NCBI GenBank assembly: GCA_964400655.1
Contig: CAYNVN010000155.1
Coordinates: 1-47,038 of the forward strand
From: B16-G9 sp964400655
GTDB taxonomy: Bacteria > Bacteroidota > Bacteroidia > Bacteroidales > F082
Reading direction: 5' to 3'
DNA length: 47,038 nt
Part shown: piece by piece, positions 23,880-31,709 of the stretch
Layout: every line of letters starts with the position of its first letter
Position numbering within the stretch: the first letter of the stretch is position 1
The notes under the pieces: model-generated
What the model was told of the DNA's origin: nothing
The model's database searches: none
What the model saw: only the letters and a program-made list of their open reading frames with translations
Position numbers and translations under genes: made by a program

Positions 23880-24398
23880 TTATTGATTGAATTTCCATAA
23901 AATCATCTCTTTACTGTTACCAACAGTATAATAAACAATGCCTGTCTCAATATCGAGTTTTGCCGACCGGCGTTGGGTTCCTCCCAAAGAGGCAGCCTTT
24001 ATCACCATCTTTTTTTCTAAAAGAATTTGATAAATACTTACCACAACATCTTTTTCAATAAAACTGTCTCTTTTTTTAAGAACATTGGCTCCGCCAACAA
24101 GGCAAAAATGCAGGTTATTAAGATCGGTACCGGCATATTTCATGCGGTTTAATAAATAGTTTATTGCATTTTCGGCATATTTATTTTGATCTTTTGGTTT
24201 TCGACCGGGGAAAGCATTGCCGGGTAACATTACATGGGCCATACAGCCCGTCATTGCCTTAACATCATAAGCTATTACCGCAACGCACGAGCCTAAAGGA
24301 CTGGATACCAACAGGTCATCATTTATACCAAAACCCGTTTCTCCCGCCTTAATATACTTTATCCTTTCATCAATTTCCGTGTAATACCCGTGTAGCAT
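23880..24398 (-). CDS. cheD: Chemoreceptor glutamine deamidase CheD (stand-alone)
   Basis: A 172-residue CheD. The catalytic cysteine is C38 in SSPLGSCVAV and the catalytic histidine H55 in MAHVMLPG, with the same 17-residue spacing I recall from Thermotoga CheD (C27/H44). The third residue, Thr six positions before Cys there, is Ser32 here. Later FCLVGGANVLKKR and ASLGGTQRRSAKLDIETG are typical CheD segments. CheD deamidates Gln to Glu in chemoreceptor helices and can bind the phosphatase CheC. No receptor, CheA, CheB, CheR or CheC gene is in the window; the next gene, 24 bases downstream, is the hybrid kinase. ATG at 24398 is preferred over the TTG at 24404. Confidence 0.93.
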   Translation of the reverse strand: MLHGYYTEIDERIKYIKAGETGFGINDDLLVSSPLGSCVAVIAYDVKAMTGCMAHVMLPGNAFPGRKPKDQNKYAENAINYLLNRMKYAGTDLNNLHFCLVGGANVLKKRDSFIEKDVVVSIYQILLEKKMVIKAASLGGTQRRSAKLDIETGIVYYTVGNSKEMILWKFNQ

Positions 24399-24559
24399 AA
24401 CCAATGTGTACCTTCACTGAATTGTTGCAATAAAGATAGAATAAATTAAGGTTTGGTTATTAATTTGGAACAATTTTATTTTTTCTCACCCGAAAACAGC
24501 ACCATATTACCGCTAACAGGCTGTTCGTCAGGCAAATTTTATAATCCAAACAGAGGGGG

Positions 24560-24595
24560 TATTTTTTAACCGTTACGGTATTAAATTAAAAAATA
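24560..24595 (-). terminator. AT-rich inverted repeat after the glucosaminidase gene, possible terminator
   Basis: A perfect 10-bp inverted repeat (TATTTTTTAA at 24560-24569 and its complement at 24586-24595), with a short CCG-TTA-CGG element in the loop, lies 20 bases past the stop codon. An all-A/T stem is weak, so a terminator role is uncertain. The rest of 24399-24614 holds nothing I recognise. Confidence 0.35.
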
Positions 24596-24614
24596 ACGCC
24601 CTGTACGGCTTCCT

Positions 24615-25457
24615 TTATTTTACAAAATATTTGGGATCGATTACGTAATGGTCGTAACGGGTAAAATTGTTATGTTTAATTTGCGACTTCAGCAATTGTA
24701 CATATTCCTCTCCTTTTTCGCTGTAGTCTTTTAAATAATTAACCAACTTGTAGGGATCATCGGTTTTTAATCTCATTTTCCTGAACTGTTCAAAAGGGCG
24801 GCGCGTGGCAAGCAGTTTAAAATAGTCGTCAACCGATTGCGACAACGAATTGTATTTGTATAGATACATATGTTTACCCCAGCGCGTACTCAAACTTGGT
24901 ATTCGCGGATCGTTGGGATCAAACGACCACACGCCGAAAACGTTATTGGCTTTGGTAAAAAAGCGCGATGTACCCCATCCCGACTCAATGGATGCCTGGG
25001 CAAGCACAATGCTAACGGGGTGTGTTTTTAAACGCAATTTCAAATCGGAAACATTTGTTGCGTGATATTTTTTCATCAAATCGCCAAGTAGTTTTGTTTC
25101 GTGAGCGGTAAGCGAATCTTTAGCATCTACAAGATTTACCCAGTTTAATCTTTCGCGATATTCCTCTTTTGCAATAAGTATGGCGGGCAAAATAAGATCG
25201 ACAAATCGTTGTTTTTTTTCTTTAACGGAAAGTCCTTTTAACGAAATCACATTAAGATAGTCAATAGGGCGGACAAGACTGTCGGTAATGGGCTCAATAT
25301 CTTTGTAAGTGGTAATTTTTCTTTTAATCAGCTTTATTTCAATTTCGTGATCCAACACTTTTTGAGGCTTATCTGCCTTTTTTGTATTACAAAAGGTTAA
25401 TAGTGTTAAAGCCGTTATAAGAAATATTGAAAAGGTTTTTATTAATGTATTATTCAT
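24615..25457 (-). CDS. Bax-like glucosaminidase-family lipoprotein
   Basis: A 280-residue lipoprotein: signal helix then lipobox LLTFC with C23 as the lipidated residue. The body matches the Bax / GH73 glucosaminidase family: FVDLILPAILIAKEEYRERLNW in the N-terminal part, then the catalytic-glutamate region AQASIESGWGTSRFFTKANNVFGVWSF, and a C-terminal LYKYNSLSQSVDDYFKLLATRRPFEQFR segment. These enzymes cut between GlcNAc and MurNAc in peptidoglycan. Attachment to the inner or outer membrane facing the periplasm is expected. ATG at 25457; a TAAGTTTG element lies 52 bases upstream. It is downstream of the XdhC gene on the same strand. Confidence 0.88.
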   Translation of the reverse strand: MNNTLIKTFSIFLITALTLLTFCNTKKADKPQKVLDHEIEIKLIKRKITTYKDIEPITDSLVRPIDYLNVISLKGLSVKEKKQRFVDLILPAILIAKEEYRERLNWVNLVDAKDSLTAHETKLLGDLMKKYHATNVSDLKLRLKTHPVSIVLAQASIESGWGTSRFFTKANNVFGVWSFDPNDPRIPSLSTRWGKHMYLYKYNSLSQSVDDYFKLLATRRPFEQFRKMRLKTDDPYKLVNYLKDYSEKGEEYVQLLKSQIKHNNFTRYDHYVIDPKYFVK

Positions 25458-25509
25458 TCAACAGGGGTTTCCGTGATATTTTTTTGCTACAGAAAGCAGA
25501 TTCAGGGTG

Positions 25510-25517
25510 CAAACTTA
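25510..25517 (-). promoter_or_regulatory. Probable -7 element (TAAGTTTG) of the glucosaminidase gene
   Basis: TAAGTTTG on the minus strand fits TAnnTTTG in the 86-base gap between the XdhC gene and the glucosaminidase gene, 52 bases before its ATG. No -33 TTG was seen. Confidence 0.4.
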
Positions 25518-25543
25518 AAAAAAACCGCTGTCGAAAATTTTTT

Positions 25544-26491
25544 TTATGAATTTTTTACGGCAATCATCTTTGCCATAATACTTACTGCTATTTCGGGAGG
25601 GGTTATGCTGTTAATCGGTATCCCGATGGGAGCATCAATAACGGAAAGCGTCTCTTTGGTGTAGCCTTCCGCCTCAAGCGTATCAAATACGCTTCGCACT
25701 TTAAGGTCGCTGCCCATCATGCCAAGATATTTCAGCTTTTTGTTAATCATCTGCTTTAAAACAAGGGTGTCGCTTTTATGGGCAAACGTCATAATGGCAA
25801 CGTAAACATGATTTCCTTCGTTTACACACTTTGAGGCTGCACCATAATCAATCACCTCTTTTTTATCGGCATAAACATTTTCGTCAAAAGTGTTGATATG
25901 ATTTCTGTTATCAAATACCCACACATCAAATCCGGTCTCTTTAGCCAGCTTGCTTAGTGCCAGGCTTACATGGCCCGCCCCGAAAATACACAACAGGTTT
26001 TTTAATCCGGGCTGTTCGGCAAAATTCCATCTGTTATCATCTATTTTTGTTAAGGGATAAACCGTTTCGGTTTCAGGGGCTGAAATCGAAATGCCTTTTT
26101 CGGTGTAAGATATTACTTGGTCGGATTTAGAATCTTCAATTTGAATGATCTGTTCAACAAGTTGCATGTCGTTTTGGCCGATGGTATAAAAGGCAACCCA
26201 CTGAACCCCCGAGCATATCATGCCCGAGTTATCTTTTCCCGCATCGGGATGATGATCCTGTTTTTGAATAAAGGGTAGCTTATTACCATTTTTCAATAAC
26301 CTCCTGCATTGTTCGGTTAAACGGTACTCCATGTTCCCGCCTCCGATAGAGCCCCAAATATCGCCATCATCCGACACCATCATCTTAAAACCGGCTTTCC
26401 CCGGACTGGAACCTTCGCTTTTAACCACAATCATTAACATCAACGTATGTCGCGATAATAATTTATCCTTTGCTTTTTCCCAAAACTTCAT
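25544..26491 (-). CDS. XdhC/CoxI family protein (molybdenum cofactor insertion-type)
   Basis: A 315-residue protein with the XdhC_CoxI domain at the N-terminus (EGSSPGKAGFKMMV, WGSIGGGNMEYRL) and a C-terminal Rossmann domain (LLCIFGAGHVSLALSKLAKETGFDVWVFDNR). XdhC proteins protect and insert sulfurated molybdenum cofactor into xanthine dehydrogenase-type enzymes. No molybdenum hydroxylase gene is in the window, so this is a solitary member whose client is elsewhere or different. ATG at 26491. It is divergent from the GH3 gene, with a 177-base gap. Confidence 0.9.
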   Translation of the reverse strand: MKFWEKAKDKLLSRHTLMLMIVVKSEGSSPGKAGFKMMVSDDGDIWGSIGGGNMEYRLTEQCRRLLKNGNKLPFIQKQDHHPDAGKDNSGMICSGVQWVAFYTIGQNDMQLVEQIIQIEDSKSDQVISYTEKGISISAPETETVYPLTKIDDNRWNFAEQPGLKNLLCIFGAGHVSLALSKLAKETGFDVWVFDNRNHINTFDENVYADKKEVIDYGAASKCVNEGNHVYVAIMTFAHKSDTLVLKQMINKKLKYLGMMGSDLKVRSVFDTLEAEGYTKETLSVIDAPIGIPINSITPPEIAVSIMAKMIAVKNS

Positions 26492-26624
26492 TTTTGCACA
26501 AATTACGAAATAGATTTATTCATTTCTTGAACTGTAAAAATATCTTTTTCCCGGTTATCAATCATAAAGTTTAAAACATTTTACAAGTTATCGCCGTTCA
26601 CGAATGTTTCATCGGTAAAATATC

Positions 26625-26632
26625 TATTTTTG
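26625..26632 (+). promoter_or_regulatory. Probable -7 element (TATTTTTG) of the GH3/beta-lactamase gene
   Basis: TATTTTTG fits TAnnTTTG and lies 36 bases before the ATG at 26669. This makes the earlier TTG at 26630 an unlikely start, since it lies inside the element. Confidence 0.5.
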
Positions 26633-26668
26633 AATGGAAATGTTTTTAGCCAATCATTAATTATAACC

Positions 26669-29581
26669 ATGAAATATTTTTATTCCTTCCTTGTTTTTTT
26701 AATGCTGTCCGGTTTCTCTTCAGTCAACGCACAAAATCCTGTTAATGTGCAAAAAATGAACCGGTGGGTCGATTCGGTTTACAACGCTCTTACGTTGGAG
26801 CAGCGGGTAGGCCAGCTGATATTTGTAAGGGCAAATTACCCCTGGCAGCCCTATTTAAAAACTGCAGGCAAATACATTAAAAAATACAACCTCGGCGGCG
26901 TTTGTTTTTTTGGCGGCAACCCCGAAGCCGAAGCAAAACAGTTCAACGCCTGGAATAAATCGGCCCGAACTCCGTTAATGGCCACCATTGATGCCGAATG
27001 GGGATTGGGTATGCGTTTAAAAGGAACGCTGAAATACCCGTTACAAATGACGCTTGGTGCCATTGATAATGATTCGTTGATTTATGAAATGGGAAGGCAA
27101 ATAGGGAAACAGTGCCAAAGAATGGGCATCCATATCAATTTTGCTCCGGTAATCGACGTAAACAGCAATCCACGAAATCCCGTAATCGGAATGCGCTCCT
27201 TTGGCGAAAACCCCGAACAGGTGGGTAAAAAAGGGGCACTGTACATGAAAGGGTTACAAGACGAAAGCATTGTGGCCTGCGCAAAACACTTTCCCGGACA
27301 CGGCGATACCTGGCAGGATTCGCACAAAACACTGCCCGTGGTAACAGCACCCATTGACAAAATTGAAAAAGAAGGCCTTAAACCCTACACCCGGCTTATT
27401 TCCGGTGGTGTCCGTTCCATCATGGTGGCACACCTTTCGGTAACGGCACTCGACACCATAAAAAACCATCCGGCTACCCTTTCGTATCCCATTGTTACCG
27501 GACTGTTAAAAAACAAAATGGGTTATGACGGACTAATAATTACCGATGCACTCGACATGAAAGGGGTTACCAATAATTACGGCAACGACCGCGTATCGTA
27601 TCTGGCTTTTGAAGCGGGAAACGATCTGTTGTTAATTCCAGACGATATTCCGTCGGCGGTTAAAACCATCTCCAACGGGATAAAACAGGGGCAGATACCT
27701 GAATCGCGACTGGAGGAGAGTTGTAAAAAAATATTGCGGTACAAATATTTGACAGGAGCATGGCAACGAAAAAAAATTCAAACCGAAAACCTGATGGCAG
27801 AGCTGAACAAACCGGAATACAAGATGCTGTCCGACAAACTTTTTTCAGAAGCCATTACCCTGGTAAAAAATCAAGGCGATATGGTGCCGCTGAAAAAAAA
27901 CAAACAAAAAACCATGTTGCTGGTAATCGGCGAAAACAAAGTAACAACTTTTGAAAAATCGTTGTCCGGTTTAAAAATCGATAAAACATTCAGGCTTGCT
28001 CATAATTCATCCGACAAAGATGTAAAACGGATATTGAAACAATCGTCAAAATACAACAGGGCCATTATAGCCGTATTAAACACAAACATCCTTGCAAGCA
28101 AACGATATGGAATAACGGATAATGACGTTAAGCTTATCGATTCGATTGCATCCGTCACCGATGTTGTTCTTGATGTGTTTGCCAGTCCCTATGCACTTGC
28201 CTTTTTTAATAACCTTGAAAAGATGAAGGCCATAGTGGTTTCATATCAGGACAAACCTGTCAGCCAACGGGCATCGGCAGCAATCATCAAAGGCAAGCGA
28301 ACACCTTCAGGCAGGTTGCCCGTGAGCATTGCCGGTTTTCAGGCGGGAACCGGCATATCGAACCTGCACACTACCATAGACTACATAAATCCGAAAAAAC
28401 TTGGTATTAACACCAGCATACTTAAAAAAATCGACTCAACGGCACTTAAAGGAATTGAAATCGGTGCTTTTCCGGGCTGCCAAATACTTGCTGTTAAAAA
28501 CGGACATATCTTTTACAACAAAACCTTTGGCTACCAAACCTACGACAAAAAAATTGCCGTTAACAACAAAACCATATACGATCTGGCTTCATTGACAAAA
28601 ATCCTTGCCACCACCATCTCGCTGATGAAACTGGAAGAAACCGGTAAAATTGACCTGGACAAACCCATGGCAAACTACCTGCCCATGCTTAAAGGAACAA
28701 ATAAAGAGTATTTACAATTCAGGGATGTACTGGCTCATCAGGCGGGCTTAACGGCATGGATACCCTATTACGACTCAACGCTGCGCAATTACGGTCCCGA
28801 CACAACCATTTATCACCCCGTCATCACGGAAAATTACCCGGTACGTGTGGCTCAAAACATGTACATTAAAAAAAACTATTCCTACGAAATTTATCGCGAA
28901 TTGCTCGAATCACCCTTAAGCAACAAAAAAGAGTATCATTACAGCGATTTGGGATTTTATCTGTTTAAAACAATGATCGAAAACATTACCAACGCACCGC
29001 TGGAAGAGTATGTACAAAACACTTTTTATCAACCCATGAAACTAAACCGGCTGACCTATCTGCCGCGGAAAAAATTTCCTTTGAATCAAATTGCCCCTAC
29101 CGAAAACGATACGATTTTTCGCAAACAGGTTTTACGAGGTGATGTACACGACCAGGGGGCGGCAATGTTGGGAGGCGTTTCGGGACATGCCGGCTTGTTT
29201 GGCAACGCACACGATGTTGCCGTTGTGATGCAGATGCTGCTTAACGGAGGTGTTTACAACGGAACTGAGTACCTGCGGCCGGAAACAGTTAAAAAGTTTA
29301 CCTCTTACCCCTTTCCTAACTCGGAAAACCGCAGAGGACTGGGTTTCGACAAACCGCTGCATGAATACGAAGAGCACCGCACCAATTGTAAAAGCGCCTC
29401 GCCCGAAAGCTTCGGCCATTCGGGATTTACCGGAACCTACACATGGGCCGACCCCGCCAACGGACTGGTTTATGTCTTTATCTCCAACAGGGTTTATCCT
29501 GATATGAACAACAGTAAAATCTCGGAACTGGATATCCGAACCAATATTCATCAACTGTTTTACGATGCCGTTGAAAAGTAA
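26669..29581 (+). CDS. Periplasmic NagZ-like GH3 fused to a serine beta-lactamase/esterase-like domain
   Basis: A 970-residue exported fusion. A signal peptide (about 1-21, ending VNAQ) is followed by a GH3 domain with the NagZ hallmark KHFPGHG (206-212) and D217-S-H219, which supplies the acid/base His-Asp dyad, and the nucleophile D293 in IITDALDMKGV. A GH3 C-terminal domain extends to about 560. Then comes a class C beta-lactamase-type serine hydrolase domain with S641-L-T-K644, Y758-S-D and H917-S-G. NagZ enzymes remove GlcNAc from muropeptides; the second domain could be a DD-peptidase or an esterase. The fusion is known in Bacteroidota but the combined activity is not established. Start ATG at 26669. 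Confidence 0.92.
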   Translation: MKYFYSFLVFLMLSGFSSVNAQNPVNVQKMNRWVDSVYNALTLEQRVGQLIFVRANYPWQPYLKTAGKYIKKYNLGGVCFFGGNPEAEAKQFNAWNKSARTPLMATIDAEWGLGMRLKGTLKYPLQMTLGAIDNDSLIYEMGRQIGKQCQRMGIHINFAPVIDVNSNPRNPVIGMRSFGENPEQVGKKGALYMKGLQDESIVACAKHFPGHGDTWQDSHKTLPVVTAPIDKIEKEGLKPYTRLISGGVRSIMVAHLSVTALDTIKNHPATLSYPIVTGLLKNKMGYDGLIITDALDMKGVTNNYGNDRVSYLAFEAGNDLLLIPDDIPSAVKTISNGIKQGQIPESRLEESCKKILRYKYLTGAWQRKKIQTENLMAELNKPEYKMLSDKLFSEAITLVKNQGDMVPLKKNKQKTMLLVIGENKVTTFEKSLSGLKIDKTFRLAHNSSDKDVKRILKQSSKYNRAIIAVLNTNILASKRYGITDNDVKLIDSIASVTDVVLDVFASPYALAFFNNLEKMKAIVVSYQDKPVSQRASAAIIKGKRTPSGRLPVSIAGFQAGTGISNLHTTIDYINPKKLGINTSILKKIDSTALKGIEIGAFPGCQILAVKNGHIFYNKTFGYQTYDKKIAVNNKTIYDLASLTKILATTISLMKLEETGKIDLDKPMANYLPMLKGTNKEYLQFRDVLAHQAGLTAWIPYYDSTLRNYGPDTTIYHPVITENYPVRVAQNMYIKKNYSYEIYRELLESPLSNKKEYHYSDLGFYLFKTMIENITNAPLEEYVQNTFYQPMKLNRLTYLPRKKFPLNQIAPTENDTIFRKQVLRGDVHDQGAAMLGGVSGHAGLFGNAHDVAVVMQMLLNGGVYNGTEYLRPETVKKFTSYPFPNSENRRGLGFDKPLHEYEEHRTNCKSASPESFGHSGFTGTYTWADPANGLVYVFISNRVYPDMNNSKISELDIRTNIHQLFYDAVEK

Positions 29582-29608
29582 ACAGGCTGCTATTTGCAGA
29601 TGAACTGT

Positions 29609-29720
29609 GAGAGGTTTAGAAGTTGAGAGGTTTAGAAGTTCAGAGGTTTAAAAGTTCAGAGGTTGAGAAGTTCAGAGGTTTAAAAGTTCAGAGGTTGAGA
29701 GGTTGAGAAGTTGAGAGGTT
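29609..29720 (+). repeat. Seven tandem copies of a 16-bp repeat
   Basis: Exactly 112 bases made of seven degenerate 16-bp units of the form (g/c)agaggtt(t/g)a(g/a)aagtt, beginning 28 bases after the GH3 stop codon. Units 1 and 2 are identical, as are units 3 and 5. It is followed at 29721-29760 by two copies of gctgggtgct and at 29761-29800 by related ggtttggaagtttg stretches, so the whole 29609-29800 segment is simple-repeat DNA with no coding potential. Confidence 0.85.
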
Positions 29721-29860
29721 GTGCTTGTTGCTGGGTGCTTGATGCTGGGTGCTGGTGATTCAAGGTTTGGAGGTTTGGAAGTTTGAAGTTCGAGGGAAAG
29801 GAATCCAAAACCACTTCGTTCATTGAAACCATCCCGTCATTCCAACGACTGCTACTCACG

Positions 29861-30032
29861 CGTCATTCTGACGACAAAGGAGGAGGCCTGCCCGTCCGGC
29901 AGGCGGAAATCCCCTGTTATAATCTACCGAATTCCCTTTTGTTGCCAAGGGCAGGCTGATCCTTAGGAGATTCCCGCCCGTACCGAACGGTACGTTCGGG
30001 CGGGCCTCAGTCGTGCCTCCTTCGGAATGACG
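29861..30032 (+). repeat. 172-bp imperfect inverted-repeat element (REP/MITE-like)
   Basis: The ends are CGTCATTCTGA at 29861-29871 and the complement of CGTCATTCCGA at 30022-30032. Further in, both arms carry GGAGG, GAGGCC(T/C)GCCCG and then GG(A/G)AATC(C/T)CCT in opposite orientation, so about 60 bases of each arm correspond. A third copy of the end motif (CCGTCATTCC) lies at 29834-29843. Such CGTCATTCCGA elements are, as I recall, scattered through many Bacteroidota genomes. No open frame is inside. The element is unlikely to be a simple terminator because of its length. Confidence 0.7.
29886..29904 (+). repeat. GC-rich palindrome GCCTGCC-gtccg-GCAGGC type
   Basis: GCCTGCC and GGCAGGC flank a short centre inside the left arm of the inverted-repeat element. 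The matching place in the right arm (29973-30004) holds a different palindrome, CCCGCCCG..CGGGCGGG, so each may be a separate insertion into the element. Confidence 0.55.
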
Positions 30033-30051
30033 ATGGGGTTTGCGGAAGGGC

Positions 30052-30077
30052 CAGGCCCGCTTGCCAGACGGGCAGGC
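30052..30077 (+). repeat. GC-rich palindrome outside the inverted-repeat element
   Basis: GCCCG..CGGGC with an inner TTGCC..GGCAA pairing occurs 20 bases past the inverted-repeat element. It shares the core of the palindromes at 29886 and 12892. The remaining bases to 30238 hold only the AI-2E gene's -7 element. Confidence 0.5.
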
Positions 30078-30219
30078 AAATCAAAAATCATAAATCTCCA
30101 ATTGAAAATCTTAAATAAGACACACCGCCTCTGATTAACGTGAGTAGAGAGTTAAAGTGCCTGAAGTTAGGAATACAACAACATAGGCTTTAAGTACTCC
30201 AAACTTTTAATCATTTTAG

Positions 30220-30227
30220 TATCTTTG
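30220..30227 (+). promoter_or_regulatory. Probable -7 element (TATCTTTG) of the AI-2E family gene
   Basis: TATCTTTG fits TAnnTTTG, 11 bases before the ATG at 30239, which would give a very short leader. No TTG box lies 17-23 bases upstream. Confidence 0.5.
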
Positions 30228-30238
30228 ACAAAAAAAGC

Positions 30239-31336
30239 ATGAGCGAATCATTTTCCCATTATATCAGGCCGTTAATCGGTTTTACACTTTTTGTGTTATT
30301 TGCCTGGTATTTTTCCGATCTGGTAATGTACATGCTGGTAGCCACTTTTGTCTCCATGCTGGGAACTCCTATGGTTAAATGGCTGGAAAAAAAGAAACTC
30401 TTTAAATACCCCATATCACATACCGTAAGCGTTTCCATTACCTTTTTCACAATTATTTTAATTTTCGTTATTTTTATTCTTTTTATTGTTCCGTTAATTA
30501 TATATCAGGCCAACATCATTTCATCCATCAATATGGATGCACTGCTAAAACACTATCACGATTCGTTTGTTGCCGTTAACGATTTCCTTATCAAATACAA
30601 CGTGGTTAATCCCGAGCAGTCTTTTGCAGTTTACCTGCAGGAGCAACTCTCAAATTTAATCGATGTGGCAAAATTCACCAACTTTTTTGCTTCACTGGTT
30701 TCGGCAACAGGATCAGTGTTTATGGGCACATTCATCATATTATTCCTTTCTTTTTATTTTTTACTTGACGACACATTGATGAAGCGTTTGGTGCTTGTTT
30801 TAACACCAGTAAAATATGAGGAGGATATGGATCAGGTTTTACACCACTCAAAACTACTGTTGGTAAGATACTTCCACGGCATCCTGCTTGAAGTGGGCAT
30901 TATGATGACCATCGAATCGGTTGCCCTGTTTATACTTGGTGTTCCCAATGCCATTTTAATAGGTTTTATGGGCGGACTGATGAACGTTATTCCCTATCTC
31001 GGGCCGCTGATGGGAGCTATGATAGGAATGTTATTGGCAGGACTGTCGGAGCTTGCCTTCGGGTCGTACGATATGGTGTTTACCTCCATTTTTTATGTAG
31101 CCATTGTTTTCCTCGGAGCCAATGTAATTGATAACATTGTTTTACAGCCTCAAATATATTCTAAAAGCGTTAAAGCACATCCTGTGGAAATATTCCTGGC
31201 AATCATTATCGGCGGCAAACTTGCCGGTGTTGTTGGTATGATATTTGCTGTTCCCACCTACACCATTGTTAAAGTAATAGCCAAACAGTTTATGAACCGT
31301 GTTAAGTTTGTAAACTTTTTAACAACAAAAATGTAA
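30239..31336 (+). CDS. AI-2E/PerM family membrane permease
   Basis: A 365-residue polytopic membrane protein of the AI-2E transporter (PerM/YdgG) family: helices at about 8-40, 60-90 (a long hydrophobic ILIFVIFILFIVPLIIY), then around 150-175 and several in the C-terminal half. That half contains the conserved block GVPNAILIGFMGGLMNVIPYLGPLMGAM and the final segment VEIFLAIIIGGKLAGVVGMIFAVPTYTIVKV. Family members export autoinducer-2 or exchange Na+ for H+; the substrate is unknown here. It is the first of three co-directional genes encoding membrane-associated proteins. Confidence 0.9.
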   Translation: MSESFSHYIRPLIGFTLFVLFAWYFSDLVMYMLVATFVSMLGTPMVKWLEKKKLFKYPISHTVSVSITFFTIILIFVIFILFIVPLIIYQANIISSINMDALLKHYHDSFVAVNDFLIKYNVVNPEQSFAVYLQEQLSNLIDVAKFTNFFASLVSATGSVFMGTFIILFLSFYFLLDDTLMKRLVLVLTPVKYEEDMDQVLHHSKLLLVRYFHGILLEVGIMMTIESVALFILGVPNAILIGFMGGLMNVIPYLGPLMGAMIGMLLAGLSELAFGSYDMVFTSIFYVAIVFLGANVIDNIVLQPQIYSKSVKAHPVEIFLAIIIGGKLAGVVGMIFAVPTYTIVKVIAKQFMNRVKFVNFLTTKM

Positions 31337-31401
31337 CTTTTTGGGTTATTTACGTTTAACATTGTAATTAAAGTAATTATTAACCAAAAAAACTAAATAT
31401 T

Positions 31402-31704
31402 ATGAGTGACAATAGTTCAAGTTCAGGATTTGCCTTTATGGCAGGCGTTGTTATAGGCGCTGCCGTAGGTGCAGTTGCAGGATTGCTTTTTGCCCCGGCC
31501 ACAGGAGAAGAAACACGTAACCGTTTGGCCGACAAGTCGAAAGACATTGCCGAGGAGCTTCAGGAAAAATTTGAAGACCTCAGAGAGACCGTTACCGATG
31601 TTATTGAGGACGTTAAAGATGCAGCCCAAACAAAATTAGAAGAAGTTAAAGAAACTGCGCAGGCTAAAATTGAAGAGGTAAAAGGTGCAAAAGCTGAAAG
31701 TTAA
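31402..31704 (+). CDS. YtxH-like stress-associated membrane protein
   Basis: A 100-residue protein with a glycine/alanine-rich membrane helix (FMAGVVIGAAVGAVAGLLFAPATGEETRNRL, the YtxH signature) followed by a highly charged amphipathic helix of repeated 11-residue type (ETVTDVIEDVKDAAQTKLEEVKETAQAK) like LEA/apolipoprotein sequences. The family is often stress-induced, but the molecular role is unknown. ATG at 31402. Its stop is 5 bases before the next gene, so they are co-translated. Confidence 0.85.
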   Translation: MSDNSSSSGFAFMAGVVIGAAVGAVAGLLFAPATGEETRNRLADKSKDIAEELQEKFEDLRETVTDVIEDVKDAAQTKLEEVKETAQAKIEEVKGAKAES

Positions 31705-31709
31705 CAGCA

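Noticed and set aside
26630..26668. TTG start for the GH3/beta-lactamase gene
   Set aside because: It lies inside the TATTTTTG promoter element and would place 13 polar residues before an otherwise clean signal peptide starting at 26669.
29609..29720. CRISPR-like array
   Set aside because: The repeats are 16 bp, directly contiguous and without spacers, and no cas gene is present.
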